A program made the translations under genes and the position numbers. A model generated the notes under the pieces. That model did no database searches and had not been told where the DNA came from. It saw nothing but the letters and a program-made list of their open reading frames with translations. A stretch of DNA of 39,849 nt. Origin: an uncultured Eubacteriales bacterium (GTDB lineage Bacteria; Bacillota; Clostridia; Oscillospirales; Oscillospiraceae). Below, one piece after another: positions 7,473 to 16,672 of the stretch (the first letter of the stretch is position 1; each line of letters starts with the position of its first letter). The stretch is taken from NCBI GenBank assembly GCA_900319275.1, contig ONNS01000037.1, forward strand, positions 1 through 39,849, read 5' to 3'.

Positions 7473-9968
7473 ATGCTTCCTATACGCAAATCCACCCGCT
7501 TTGCGGCCGCACTGCTGAGCGTGCTGCTGCTTGCCGGCTGCACAAGCCGCTCCACCATGGAGGAGAGAATGCAGCAGGGCGGGGGCGAGCCCACCGCTGC
7601 CGCGGAGCCGCAGGGGAGAGGCACGCCCTTCTCCGCCGCACCGGCGAGCGCCCCGACGCCCGAGCCGACACCGGCCCCGACGCCCGAGCCCGACCGCTCC
7701 GACGTCGGCAAGCTGACGATCAGTGAGGTCATGTACAGCAACAAGGCCGCGCTGCGCTCGCCCGACGGCGGCTTTTATGACTGGATCGAGCTTGAAAACA
7801 ACAGCGGCCAGCCGCTCTCGACCGCGGGCTGGACGCTCTCGGACACCGACGGCGAGAGCCGCTGGGCGATCCCCGAACAGACGCTTGCCGCGGGCGAGCT
7901 GCTGCTGATCCTGGCGCCGGGCGCCGAGGTCACGACCGCGGCCGGCACGGACTTTGCACTCAGCGACGGCGAGACACTGACCGTTCTCACGCCCTCGGGC
8001 GCGGTGAGCGATCTGGTGGTCTGGGACGGCGTCAAGGCCGACCGTTCGCTGATCCGCGAGAACGGCGACTGGGTCGATACCGCGTATTCGACGCCCGGCT
8101 TCCCCAACGACCGCCAGGGCTACGAGAGCTTCTGCCGGACGCTCAGCTGCACAAGCCCGCTGCAGATCAACGAGGTCATGGCCGCCAACCTCAGCGTGAT
8201 CCCGCTCGACGGCAGCGCCGAGGACTGGATCGAGCTGAAAAACGTCTCGGGCGCGCCGGTGGAGCTGTCGGACTACTACCTGTCCGATACGAACAAGGAC
8301 TATCTCCTCTACCGTCTGCCCGAGGGGCAGCTCGGCCCCGGTGAGTTCATCGTGATCTATGCCACCGACGTCATCGACCGCAGCAGCCGCAGCGCGGCGC
8401 AGACCGGCTTCAAGCTCGGCACGAACTCCGACCAGCTCTTCCTGAGCACGTCCACGGCCGTGGTCGACTGCCTGTGGATCCACGATATGCCGGTCGACGG
8501 CAGCTGCGGACGCATGCCCGGGGAAAACGGCTTCTTCTACTTCACGACGCCTTCTCCGCGCGCCGAGAACGCCGGCGGCGAGCGCACCGTCACGCCCAAA
8601 CCCGTGACGCTTGAAAGGGACGGCGTGTATACCGACGTTGACAGCGTCTCCGTCGCGCTCAGCGGCAGCGGCACGATCTACTACACGACCGACGGCTCGG
8701 TGCCGACGCTCAACAGCGCGGTCTATACCGCGCCGCTGACGCTCACGGACACGACGGTCGTGCGCGCGATCGCCTGCGAGAGCGGCGCGATCCCCAGCCG
8801 CGTGACGACGCTGACCTATATCATCAACGATCCCCACGACCTGCCTGTCGTCAGCCTGGTCGTGGACGACCCCGGAACCTTCGAGCGGATGTACGGCACG
8901 GGCTATCCCGACACCCGCATCCCCGGCTCGTTCTCGCTCTACGAGACCGACGGCACTGTCGTCACGAACGCGGGCGGCATCGGACTCGCCGGTGCGGGCA
9001 CGCGCACCAAGTATCCGAAGAAGAGCCTCTCGATCAAGTTCAGCGGCAAGTACGGCGACGGCGATCTGAACTACGACGTATTCGGCAATGGCATCGATAT
9101 CTACGACGCGCTGACGCTCCACGTCGGCGAGGACTATCTGAACACCGTCGTGCGCACCGACTTCTTCCAGACGCTCGGCATCGAGATGGGCCACAACGTC
9201 GTGGCGCAGAGCAGCAAGTATACGGTCGTGTATGTCAACGGCAAGTATTACGGCCTCTACTGCCTCAAGGAGCGCTGGACCGAGCAGTTCTACGCCTCGT
9301 GGATCGGCGGCAATGTGGACAAGGACAGCTGCGAGGTCCTCAAATACCCGGTGGATCTGACGAGCAGCTTTTATCTCGAGGTGCTGAAGTTCTGCCGCGA
9401 GAACGATATGTCGATCGACGAAAACTACGACCACCTCTGCGAGGTGCTCGACATCGACAGCTTTATCGACTGGATCTTGCTCGAGGGCCTGGCCGGCAAC
9501 CCGGACATGGGCGGCAATATGCGCGTCCTGCGGACGACCGAAGGCGAGAATACCAAGTGGCATCTCGGCATCTACGATCTCGACTGGGCCATGCAGCAGA
9601 CCGATTCGCTGTTCTATAACTTCCTTGTCGATCACGACTACCACACCGGCCAGATCCGCATGATCCTGTTTGCCGCGATGAAGAATCCGCGCTTTATCGA
9701 CCGCATCCTCAGCCGCTATGCCGAGGTCGACGACACCGTGCTCAACAACGAGCACATGGTCGAGCTCATCGACAGTCTCGCCGCCGAGATCCGCAGCGAA
9801 ATGCCGCGCGAGGTCGAGCGCTGGAGCTACGATTACGACCTGTGGGAAAGCCGACTTGTCAAGATGAAGGACTATATCTCCGGCAACGATATGCACAAGC
9901 TCGGCATCGAGCATCTCTGCCGCGTGCTGCAGGTCGATGAAGCGACCAAGGCCAAGTATTTCGGATAA
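7473..9968 (+). CDS. Lipoprotein with lamin-tail, chitobiase-C and CotH kinase domains
   Basis: An 831-residue secreted lipoprotein. The signal peptide ends in the lipobox LLAGC (Cys23). A Thr/Pro/Glu-rich linker (about 40-75) precedes two lamin-tail domains (about 76-205, ISEVMYSNK and DWIELENNSG; about 230-340, INEVMAAN and EDWIELKNVSG). Next comes a chitobiase/hexosaminidase C-terminal beta domain (about 385-450, GTIYYTTDGSVP) and a CotH-type atypical kinase fold (about 455-800, with GAGTRTKYPKKSLSIKF, YGLYCLKERW and LGIYDLDWAMQ). CotH-family proteins phosphorylate spore-coat or surface proteins in some bacteria; the same set of domains also occurs in clostridial surface proteins unrelated to spores. 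ATG 7473 is preceded by GAGG. Confidence 0.87.
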   Translation: MLPIRKSTRFAAALLSVLLLAGCTSRSTMEERMQQGGGEPTAAAEPQGRGTPFSAAPASAPTPEPTPAPTPEPDRSDVGKLTISEVMYSNKAALRSPDGGFYDWIELENNSGQPLSTAGWTLSDTDGESRWAIPEQTLAAGELLLILAPGAEVTTAAGTDFALSDGETLTVLTPSGAVSDLVVWDGVKADRSLIRENGDWVDTAYSTPGFPNDRQGYESFCRTLSCTSPLQINEVMAANLSVIPLDGSAEDWIELKNVSGAPVELSDYYLSDTNKDYLLYRLPEGQLGPGEFIVIYATDVIDRSSRSAAQTGFKLGTNSDQLFLSTSTAVVDCLWIHDMPVDGSCGRMPGENGFFYFTTPSPRAENAGGERTVTPKPVTLERDGVYTDVDSVSVALSGSGTIYYTTDGSVPTLNSAVYTAPLTLTDTTVVRAIACESGAIPSRVTTLTYIINDPHDLPVVSLVVDDPGTFERMYGTGYPDTRIPGSFSLYETDGTVVTNAGGIGLAGAGTRTKYPKKSLSIKFSGKYGDGDLNYDVFGNGIDIYDALTLHVGEDYLNTVVRTDFFQTLGIEMGHNVVAQSSKYTVVYVNGKYYGLYCLKERWTEQFYASWIGGNVDKDSCEVLKYPVDLTSSFYLEVLKFCRENDMSIDENYDHLCEVLDIDSFIDWILLEGLAGNPDMGGNMRVLRTTEGENTKWHLGIYDLDWAMQQTDSLFYNFLVDHDYHTGQIRMILFAAMKNPRFIDRILSRYAEVDDTVLNNEHMVELIDSLAAEIRSEMPREVERWSYDYDLWESRLVKMKDYISGNDMHKLGIEHLCRVLQVDEATKAKYFG

Positions 9969-9975
9969 TTCTGCC

Positions 9976-10692
9976 ATGAAAAAACGGATCTGGCTGATTT
10001 TGCTGCTCGTGCTCGCACTGTCGGCCGCGGCCTTTGGAATCTACACCGGGCAGTACTACCATGCGGATGAACGCGCGCTTTCCGCTCTCAAATCGGATGA
10101 GCGGGTCACCGTCACACCGATCGGGGACGGCTGGCTGTTTGACGGCCCCTCCGAGAGCGACGCACTGATCTTCTATCCGGGCGGCAAGGTGGAGGAGACG
10201 GCCTATGCGCCGCTGCTGCACCGCCTGGCAGAGGGCGGGCTGGACGTGTATCTTATCAGGATGCCGTTTCGCCTGGCCGTCCTCAGCCCAAACAGCGCCG
10301 ACCGTGTGATCGAAAGCGGCGCGTATGAGCGCCGGTATATCGGCGGGCACTCGCTCGGCGGCGCCATGGCCGCAAGCTATGCCGCCGCACACGCCGACAA
10401 ACTCGACGGCGTCGTGCTGCTGGCGGCCTATCCGACCAAAGTCCTCGACAAGAGCCTTTCGGTGATTTCCATCTACGGCACCGAGGACGGCGTGCTCAAC
10501 CGGACAAAGCTTGCGGAGGGGGAGCAGTATTTGCCCCAGACGCACGAGAGCTATGAGATCGAAGGCGGCAACCACGCGCAATTTGGCGATTACGGGGAGC
10601 AGCGCGGCGACGGCGAGGCCGCCATCTCCGCCGAGGAGCAGCAGCGCCGTACCGCGGCCGCCATTCTTCAATATCTGCCGCTGACGGGCTGA
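9976..10692 (+). CDS. Membrane-anchored alpha/beta hydrolase
   Basis: A 238-residue protein from ATG 9976, 7 nt after the CotH stop and so co-transcribed. An N-terminal hydrophobic helix (residues 4-22) is an uncleaved anchor or signal sequence. The hydrolase fold shows the nucleophile elbow GGHSLGG, Asp in IYGTEDG and His in EGGNHAQFG, the usual triad order. It resembles the small alpha/beta hydrolases of the Abhydrolase_5 type. It likely acts outside the membrane on an ester or peptide. The substrate is unknown, and pairing with the CotH lipoprotein suggests a surface role. Confidence 0.8.
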   Translation: MKKRIWLILLLVLALSAAAFGIYTGQYYHADERALSALKSDERVTVTPIGDGWLFDGPSESDALIFYPGGKVEETAYAPLLHRLAEGGLDVYLIRMPFRLAVLSPNSADRVIESGAYERRYIGGHSLGGAMAASYAAAHADKLDGVVLLAAYPTKVLDKSLSVISIYGTEDGVLNRTKLAEGEQYLPQTHESYEIEGGNHAQFGDYGEQRGDGEAAISAEEQQRRTAAAILQYLPLTG

Positions 10693-10779
10693 GCTTTGCG
10701 CACTATCAGGCAACAAATCCAGGGGCGCTGTGCGCGTTGAGGGGGCGAGCCAAGGGGGTTGTCTCCGGAAAAGCAAATG

Positions 10780-10986
10780 GGGCTGTGAAAAATAGTCTGG
10801 AATTGTGGTTGCTATCGTAGGGGCGGCTATCAGCCGCCTGCGCATAGAAATGTATATTTTAAAAAAATATCGGGCGATTTCGCATGATTGCACGAAATCG
10901 CCCGACTAATTCAGAAATATAAAAAATTGTACCGCGCGGGCGGCAGGTTGCCGCCCCTACGGTAATACCGACTTTTTTCACAGCCC
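10780..10986. mobile_element. Nested MITE-like repeat, family CGTAGGGGCGG
   Basis: This fills most of the gap between the hydrolase and citrate synthase. Outer arms GGGCTGTGAAAAA (10780-10792) and inverse (10974-10986) enclose inner arms CGTAGGGGCGG (10816) and CCGCCCCTACG (10951-10961). At the centre is a perfect 12-bp hairpin, CGGGCGATTTCG (10871-10882) with its inverse (10893-10904). The two-layer end plan matches the element at 36174-36581. No ORF is supported in it. Confidence 0.7.
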
Positions 10987-11005
10987 TTGTCACTGGAAAT
11001 TGTTT

Positions 11006-12367
11006 TTATCCTCTCTCGTCGATGGGCACATAGTCCGTCAGCTGCATCGAAGAGCGGTAAGCGGGACGGATGATGCGGCGGCCGCTGAGGATCTCCTCGA
11101 GCCGGTGGGCGCACCAGCCGGAGATGCGCGCGATCGCAAACAGCGGCGTGAACAGATCGGACGGGATGCCCAGCATAGCATAGACCAGGCCGGAATACAG
11201 ATCCACGTTGGCACAGATGGGCAGCGCGAAGCGGTTGCTCTCCATCAGCATGGGGATGCCGATGCGCTCCACGCTCTCCAGCAGGTCGAAATCCTGGGCG
11301 AAGCCGTTCCGGTCGGCGATGGTCCGGGCGTACTTTTTGACGGCCTGGGCGCGCGGGTCGCTGAGCGTGTAGACCGCGTGGCCGAGCCCGTAGATCTTCC
11401 CGCTGCCGTCGCCCGCCTCGCCGCGCAGCAGCTTGTACAGGAAGTCCTTCACGGCCGCGTCGTCGTTCTCCGGGACAGCCTCGCGCAGGTAGCCCAGCAT
11501 CTCCATGACCTTGGCATTCGCGCCGCCGTGCAGCGAGCCCTTCAGCGAGCCCACCGCCGCGGCGATGGCGCTGTAGGTGTCTGTGCCGGAGGAGGTGACG
11601 GTGCGGCAGACGAAGGTCGAGTTGTTGCCGCCGCCGTGCTCGGCGTGCAGGATCAGCATCAGATCCAGCAGCAGGGCCTCTTCACGGGTATAGCTCTTGT
11701 CCTTGCGGATCATGCGCAGGAAGTTCTCCGCCACGCTGAGACGCTCATCCGGATTGTGGATGTACAGCGAGTGCTGGCCGAAAATATGGCGCTTCACCGC
11801 GTAGGCGTGGGCCACGATCGTGGGGAAGCAGCCGATCAGCTCGATCGACTGGCGCATGACGTTCTCGAGCGAGGTGTCGTCCGGCTGGTCGTCGTAGGAA
11901 TAGAGCGCCAGGACGCTGCGCTCCAGCTTGTTCATGATGTTCTTGGAGGGCGCCTTTAATATCATGTCCTCGAAAAAGCCGTCGGGCAGCCGCCGCGCAC
12001 CGGTGAGGATCGTGTTGAAGCTCCGGAGCTGCTCGCGGGTGGGCAGCGTGCCGAACAGCAGCAGATAGGCCACCTCTTCGTAGCCAAAGGATTGCTCGGC
12101 CGCATGGCGATCCACGATCTTTGTGACGTTGATCCCCCGATAGTACAGCTCGCCGGGGATAGGCACCTTTTCAAAGTCCCGCAGATAGTAGCCCTGGACG
12201 CTGCCGATGCGCGTCACGCCCGCCATGACGCCGGTGCCGTCGGCGTTGCGCAAGCCGCGCTTGATCGCGTCGCCCTCGTAATAGTGCGGGTCGATCGTAT
12301 ACTGATCTTCCACCTCTGAGCAGAGCAATTCCACATATTTATTCAATTCCTGCTTATCAGCACGCAT
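11006..12367 (-). CDS. gltA: Citrate synthase
   Basis: A 453-residue type I-like citrate synthase that condenses acetyl-CoA and oxaloacetate to citrate in the cytoplasm. Active-site motifs are HAEHGGGNNSTF (H241/H244), GSLHGGANAKVME (H280), GLGHAVYTLSDPRA (H330) and ANVDLYSG (D389). The long N-terminus (~50 residues before the conserved core) is common in clostridial forms. ATG 12367 follows AAGGAG. It is divergent from aconitase, with interlocked promoters at 12380-12428, and forms the oxidative half-cycle to 2-oxoglutarate with aconitase and icd. A 2-methylcitrate synthase is less likely given these neighbours. Confidence 0.94.
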   Translation of the reverse strand: MRADKQELNKYVELLCSEVEDQYTIDPHYYEGDAIKRGLRNADGTGVMAGVTRIGSVQGYYLRDFEKVPIPGELYYRGINVTKIVDRHAAEQSFGYEEVAYLLLFGTLPTREQLRSFNTILTGARRLPDGFFEDMILKAPSKNIMNKLERSVLALYSYDDQPDDTSLENVMRQSIELIGCFPTIVAHAYAVKRHIFGQHSLYIHNPDERLSVAENFLRMIRKDKSYTREEALLLDLMLILHAEHGGGNNSTFVCRTVTSSGTDTYSAIAAAVGSLKGSLHGGANAKVMEMLGYLREAVPENDDAAVKDFLYKLLRGEAGDGSGKIYGLGHAVYTLSDPRAQAVKKYARTIADRNGFAQDFDLLESVERIGIPMLMESNRFALPICANVDLYSGLVYAMLGIPSDLFTPLFAIARISGWCAHRLEEILSGRRIIRPAYRSSMQLTDYVPIDERG

Positions 12368-12379
12368 AATACCTGCTCC

Positions 12380-12428
12380 TTGAAATAACTTGTTTACACA
12401 GTATAATCTCCGCGCGGCATAAATGCAA
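12380..12428. promoter_or_regulatory. Interlocked divergent promoters of gltA and aconitase
   Basis: Plus: TTGAAA (12380-12385), 16 nt, TATAAT (12402-12407). Minus: TTGCAT (12428-12423), 17 nt, TATACT (12405-12400). The two -10 boxes share 12402-12405, so the promoters overlap back to back and should compete for polymerase. Confidence 0.75.
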
Positions 12429-12488
12429 CAACGAATTTTTAATACTTTCCATAAGACTCTGAAATGTCAGAACAAAGAAGGTAGTACA

Positions 12489-14690
12489 ATGATCAAACTT
12501 GTAAAGCAGCCCGTCCGCATCGTCGGCGGCAAACCGGAGGTCTGCGCTCCGGCCGACGCCGGCCGGGAGCGGACCATGGCAAGGAGCATCCTCGCCGCGC
12601 ACAGCCGGGAGAAGGACCGCATCCGCGTGAAATTTGACAGCCTTATTTCCCACGACATCACCTATGTCGGCATCATCCAGACAGCCATAGCCAGCGGCAT
12701 GGAGCGCTTCCCCGTGCCCTATGTCCTCACAAACTGTCACAACAGTCTCTGCGCCGTGGGCGGCACGATCAACGCCGACGACCACGCCTTTGGGCTCTCC
12801 GCCGCGCAGCGCTTCGGCGGCATCTTCGTGCCTCCCAGCATGGCGGTCATCCACCAGTATGCCCGCGAGGAGCTGGCCGGCTGCGGCCGCATGGTGCTCG
12901 GCTCGGACAGTCACACCCGCTACGGCGCGCTCGGCACGATGGGCGTGGGCGAGGGCGGCCCCGAGCTTGTCAAGCAGCTGCTGGGCGACACCTGGGACAT
13001 CGCCGAGCCACAGGTCGTGCTCCTCTGGCTGACCGGCGCGCCGAGCCGCGGCGTCGGGCCCCACGACGTGGCCATCGCCCTCTGCGGTGCGGTGTATAAG
13101 AACAATTTCGTCAAAAACAAGATCCTGGAGTTCGCAGGGCCCGGTGTCGCCGCGCTGCCGATGGACTATCGCATCGGCATCGACGTGATGACCACCGAGA
13201 CCGCCTGCCTCTCCTCCGTCTGGCAGACTGACGGGAAGGTGGAGGAATATCTCGCCGCCCACGGCCGGCCGGAGGCCTACCGGGCCATGGCCCCCGCCGA
13301 GGGCGCGGTGTATGACGCCCTGATCGAGATCGACCTCTCGCTGATCGAACCTATGGCGGCGCTGCCCTTCCACCCCTCCGAGGCTGTGACCGTCGCGGAG
13401 CTCGCCAAAAACCCCGGCGACTATCTGCGCGCCGTCGAGCAGCGCGTGGCCGAGCAGTACGGCGGCAAGGTCGCCCTGCATCTGACGGACAAGCTGGTAA
13501 ACGGAAAGCTGCGCGTGGAGCAGGGCGTGATCGCCGGCTGCGCGGGCGGCATGTACGATAACCTCGCCGAGGCCGCGGCCATCCTCTCTGCCGTCGGCGG
13601 CAGCCGGGGGGCCTTTAACCTGACGGCCTATCCGCCCAGCATCCCGGTGCAGCAGGAGCTGGTGAAAAACGGCGTGTTCTCTGCCCTGACCGAGGCCGGT
13701 GCGATTTTGAAGCCCTGCTTCTGCGGCCCCTGCTTCGGCGCCGGGGACGTGCCTGCGAACGACAGCCTCTCGATCCGCCACACGACGCGCAACTTCCCCA
13801 ACCGCGAGGGCAGCAAGCCCGGCGACGGGCAGCTGGCCGCCGTCATGCTGATGGACGCGCGCTCGATCGCGGCCACGGCGGCCATGGGCGGCGAGCTGAC
13901 CCCGGCCACCGAGATCGACTATACAGCCCCCACCCCGGTTGAGCGCGTCTACGACCGTACGCCCTATGAGAAACGGGTCTGGGTCGGCTGGGGTCAGGCC
14001 CGGCCGGAGACGCCGCTGCGCTACGGGCCGAACATCGTCCCCTGGCCCGCGATCCCGGCCCTGCCGGAGAACCTGCTGCTGCGGCTGTGCAGCGTCATCC
14101 ACGACGCCGTCACCACCACGGACGAGCTGATCCCCTCCGGAGAGACCAGCTCCTACCGCTCGAATCCCCTCAAGCTCGCCACCTTCGCGCTGAGCCGCCG
14201 CGACCCAAATTATGTCGGACGCACACAGGCCCTGCGGGCCATGACGCCGGAGGAGCTCGCGCCGGTGCTGGCAGCCTTCGGCGCTCAGAGCGCGGAAATC
14301 GCCTCGGTCATCTTTGCTGAGAAGCCCGGCGACGGCTCCGCCCGCGAGCAGGCGGCCTCCTGCCAGCGCGTGCTGGGCGGCGGCGCCAACATCTGTCGGG
14401 AATTCGCCACCAAGCGCTACCGCTCCAACTGCATCAACTGGGGCATGCTGCCCTTCACGATCGCGCCGGAGACGCCCTTCGACTATGAATGCGGCGACTG
14501 GATCTATATTCCCGGCATCCGCGAGGTCGTCAAAAACGGCGCGGACAAAGTCACGGCCAGGGTACTCCACGGCGGCGCGCTGACCGACATCGAGCTGCAG
14601 CTGACCGGCCTGACGGCCGAGGATCGCGAGATCCTGCTGGCGGGCTGCCTCATGAACTGGTACAAAAACGGCAAGAAAGGCGAGGCGTAA
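12489..14690 (+). CDS. acnA: Aconitate hydratase
   Basis: A 733-residue aconitase-superfamily enzyme converting citrate to isocitrate. The [4Fe-4S] ligands are C351 (IAGCAGG) and C412/C415 (CFCGPCFG). The substrate loop GSDSHTRYG (about 138-146) is present, and the C-terminal swivel domain has [14 protein letters not shown] 12489 with GAAGG upstream is preferred. The earlier in-frame ATG at 12423 lies ~10 nt from the predicted transcript start, without a ribosome site, and would overlap the gltA -35 box. It belongs to the clostridial "hydratase" branch and is shorter than E. coli AcnA (~890). It lies between gltA (divergent) and icd. The symbol is by function and the exact subfamily is not certain. 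Confidence 0.9.
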   Translation: MIKLVKQPVRIVGGKPEVCAPADAGRERTMARSILAAHSREKDRIRVKFDSLISHDITYVGIIQTAIASGMERFPVPYVLTNCHNSLCAVGGTINADDHAFGLSAAQRFGGIFVPPSMAVIHQYAREELAGCGRMVLGSDSHTRYGALGTMGVGEGGPELVKQLLGDTWDIAEPQVVLLWLTGAPSRGVGPHDVAIALCGAVYKNNFVKNKILEFAGPGVAALPMDYRIGIDVMTTETACLSSVWQTDGKVEEYLAAHGRPEAYRAMAPAEGAVYDALIEIDLSLIEPMAALPFHPSEAVTVAELAKNPGDYLRAVEQRVAEQYGGKVALHLTDKLVNGKLRVEQGVIAGCAGGMYDNLAEAAAILSAVGGSRGAFNLTAYPPSIPVQQELVKNGVFSALTEAGAILKPCFCGPCFGAGDVPANDSLSIRHTTRNFPNREGSKPGDGQLAAVMLMDARSIAATAAMGGELTPATEIDYTAPTPVERVYDRTPYEKRVWVGWGQARPETPLRYGPNIVPWPAIPALPENLLLRLCSVIHDAVTTTDELIPSGETSSYRSNPLKLATFALSRRDPNYVGRTQALRAMTPEELAPVLAAFGAQSAEIASVIFAEKPGDGSAREQAASCQRVLGGGANICREFATKRYRSNCINWGMLPFTIAPETPFDYECGDWIYIPGIREVVKNGADKVTARVLHGGALTDIELQLTGLTAEDREILLAGCLMNWYKNGKKGEA

Positions 14691-14715
14691 CGATTCAGTC
14701 CTCTAACGAGGACAG

Positions 14716-14860
14716 AATCAATGTCATTTCGTTAAGCATAAACGCTCGTAGAAATGATAGAAGCTTGATGTTTCCATCAATGCCTTCCCCTTTGAGGGGA
14801 AGGTGGCACGGCCCGTCCCCCGCAAGGGCCGTGACGGATGAGGTGTCTGGCGATGCACTG
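14716..14860. mobile_element. MITE-like element (copy 2, shorter form)
   Basis: Starts CAATGTCATTTCGTTAAGC and runs through GCCTTCCCCTTTGAGGGGAA, GGTGGCACGGCCCG and GTGACGGATGAGGTGTCTGG. It matches the inverse of 2195-2445 but lacks the ~115-bp insert there. It lies between aconitase and icd on the coding strand, so it would be part of the operon mRNA; its palindromes may affect downstream expression. Confidence 0.7.
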
Positions 14861-14882
14861 AATGGTAATAGGGAGAAATAAT

Positions 14883-16082
14883 ATGGACAGAATCCAAATG
14901 AAAAACCCCGTCGTCGAGATGGACGGGGATGAGATGACCCGCGTCCTCTGGGCGGAGATCAAAAAGGAGCTGCTCGAGCCCTTTGTGGCGCTGAACACGG
15001 TGTATTATGACCTCGGCCTGCCCAACCGCGACGCCACCGGCGACGCTGTGACCGTCGAGGCCGCGGAAGCCGTTAAGAAATGGAAGGTGGGCGTCAAGTG
15101 CGCCACGATCACGCCCAACGACCAGCGCATGACGGAATATAAGCTGCACCGGATGTGGCGCAGCCCCAACGGCACGATCCGCGCCATCCTGGACGGCACG
15201 GTGTTTCGCACCCAGATCCCGTGTCCCGGTCTCAAACCCTTCATCCCCGGCTGGACGCAGCCGATCACCGTCGCCCGCCACGGCTACGGCGATCTCTACA
15301 AGGACACGGAGTTTCGCATCGAGGGCCCCGGGCAGGCCGAGCTGCTGTTCACCGGCGCCGACGGCAGTGAGCAGCGCGCCACGATCTATGACTTCGAGGG
15401 CGCGGGCGTGCTGCAGGGCTGCTTCAATAAGGACAGCTCCATCGAGAACTTTGCCCGCTCCTGCTTCGAGTATGCACTCGGGGAGCGGCGCGATCTCTGG
15501 TTTTCCGCCAAGGACACCATCATGAAAACCTACGACGGCGTGTTCAAGCAGACCTTCCAGCGCCTCTATGACGAGGAATACAAGCCTCGCTTCGAGGCGG
15601 CGGGCATCCGCTATTTCTACACGCTGATCGACGACGCGGTGGCCCGGCTGCTGCGCTCCCACGGCGGCGTGGTCTGGGCACTGAAAAACTACGACGGCGA
15701 CGTGATGAGCGACATGATTTCCACGGCCTTCGGCTCGCTCGCCATGATGACCAGCGTGCTCGTGAACGCCGACGGCTGCTTTGAGTTCGAGGCCGCCCAC
15801 GGCACCGTGACCCAGCACTATTACCGCTATCTGCGCCGCGAGAGGACCTCAACCAACCCCGTGGCCATGATCTACGCCTGGACCGGCGCGCTGCGCAAGC
15901 GCGCGGAGCTCGACGGCACACCGGCGCTTGCGGCCTTTGCCGACCGACTCGAACAGGCGGTCATGGATACGATCGCCGCCGGGACCGTCACCGGCGACCT
16001 CGCGGCCCTGATGGAACCCAAGCCTGCCTCGGTCGACAGCTGGCAGTTCCTCGCCGCGGTGAGGAAAAGATTGGAGGCGTAG
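14883..16082 (+). CDS. icd: Isocitrate dehydrogenase (NADP-dependent, eukaryote-like type)
   Basis: A 399-residue enzyme for oxidative decarboxylation of isocitrate to 2-oxoglutarate. NPVVEMDGDEMTRVLW, CATITPNDQRMTEY, RSPNGTIRAILDGTVFR and FEAAHGTVTQHYYRY are hallmarks of the homodimeric NADP-IDH subfamily shared with eukaryotes and many Clostridia. ATG 14883 has GGGAGA 6 nt upstream; an upstream in-frame start at 14862 lies inside the repeat and is rejected. It follows aconitase after a repeat-filled gap. With gltA and aconitase it supplies 2-oxoglutarate for glutamate, and NADPH. Confidence 0.94.
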   Translation: MDRIQMKNPVVEMDGDEMTRVLWAEIKKELLEPFVALNTVYYDLGLPNRDATGDAVTVEAAEAVKKWKVGVKCATITPNDQRMTEYKLHRMWRSPNGTIRAILDGTVFRTQIPCPGLKPFIPGWTQPITVARHGYGDLYKDTEFRIEGPGQAELLFTGADGSEQRATIYDFEGAGVLQGCFNKDSSIENFARSCFEYALGERRDLWFSAKDTIMKTYDGVFKQTFQRLYDEEYKPRFEAAGIRYFYTLIDDAVARLLRSHGGVVWALKNYDGDVMSDMISTAFGSLAMMTSVLVNADGCFEFEAAHGTVTQHYYRYLRRERTSTNPVAMIYAWTGALRKRAELDGTPALAAFADRLEQAVMDTIAAGTVTGDLAALMEPKPASVDSWQFLAAVRKRLEA

Positions 16083-16108
16083 GGGCAGACGCCCTCGGCG
16101 GCCCCTAC
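16079..16108. repeat. Small inverted repeat overlapping the icd stop codon
   Basis: GTAGGGGC and GCCCCTAC flank 14 nt; the icd TAG lies inside the left arm. It looks like a minimal remnant of the CGTAGGGG repeat family. Confidence 0.5.
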
Positions 16109-16136
16109 AGGCAAACCTTCATTTTTGTCGCAAAAA

Positions 16137-16171
16137 ACACCCTGCGCGGTAAGCGCAGGGTGTCTCTTTAT
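16137..16171 (+). terminator. Terminator after icd
   Basis: ACACCCTGCGC and GCGCAGGGTGT pair around GGTAA, with CTCTTTATAA after. Confidence 0.8.
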
Positions 16172-16295
16172 AAAGCATCAACAGCTCTTTAGCCCCAAAC
16201 TTCGAGGGGAAGTTCAGAGGGGGAACGCCTCTGATTTTCCCGTCGCAACGGGAAAAGAGATTCAAATCTGTTTTTTCCGGGGACATGCGCCTCGG

Positions 16296-16362
16296 AAAAA
16301 ACTCTTCTCGCCCTGCCAGTGTGCGAGCGTCTCACGCAAGCGAGTGCATGCAGCAGGGCGAG
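16296..16362 (-). terminator. Terminator of the rpsF-ssb-rpsR operon
   Basis: On the minus strand CTCGCCCTGC starts directly after the rpsR stop and pairs with GCAGGGCGAG, and a T6 tract follows at 16301-16296. A second stem (TTTTTCCG and CCGGAAAAA) lies just beyond. Confidence 0.8.
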
Positions 16363-16602
16363 TTAATCGAGCACGTAGGGCAGGAGAGCGATCTGGCGGG
16401 AACGCTTGATCGCCTCGGTCAGCTCGCGCTGATGCATGGCGCACACACCGGTGGTGCGGCGGGGCAGGATCTTGCCGCGCTCGGACAGGAAGCGGCGGAG
16501 CTTGGCAGTATCCTTGTAATCGATGTACGTGGCCTTATCCACGCAGAACTGGCAAACCTTGCGGCGTTTGCGGTTCTTGGGGTTGTTCTTATCGAAAGCC
16601 AA
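16363..16602 (-). CDS. rpsR: 30S ribosomal protein bS18
   Basis: A 79-residue, strongly basic protein. The core [35 protein letters not shown] and [20 protein letters not shown] is the classic S18 signature; S18 binds S6 on the platform of the small subunit. A CxxC pair (VCQFC) with a further Cys is kept, suggesting the zinc-type paralog state. It is the last gene of rpsF-ssb-rpsR. Confidence 0.97.
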   Translation of the reverse strand: MAFDKNNPKNRKRRKVCQFCVDKATYIDYKDTAKLRRFLSERGKILPRRTTGVCAMHQRELTEAIKRSRQIALLPYVLD

Positions 16603-16672
16603 AGCGGTATCCTCCTTAAAAAATATTGTACCGGTTTTCGTCAGACGCGGTCAGCGCGCTGCAAAAACGGCA

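Noticed and set aside
7256-7726. Plus-strand frame overlapping the start of the CotH lipoprotein gene
   Set aside because: It is a different frame of a well-supported lipoprotein gene with a clear signal peptide, and its composition is Arg/Ala-rich as expected for a GC-rich shadow frame.
7428-9977. Long minus-strand frame (849 codons) opposite the CotH lipoprotein
   Set aside because: It is a mirror of the GC-skewed codons of the real gene; it has no ribosome site or domain, while the plus strand has lipobox, lamin-tail and CotH motifs.
12357-14570. Long minus-strand frame (737 codons) opposite aconitase
   Set aside because: Aconitase cysteine ligands and substrate loop are on the plus strand; the minus frame is low-complexity His/Gly/Val-rich shadow.
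16125-16409. Plus-strand frame of 94 codons between icd and rpsR
   Set aside because: It spans two terminators of converging units, lacks a ribosome site and has no domain.
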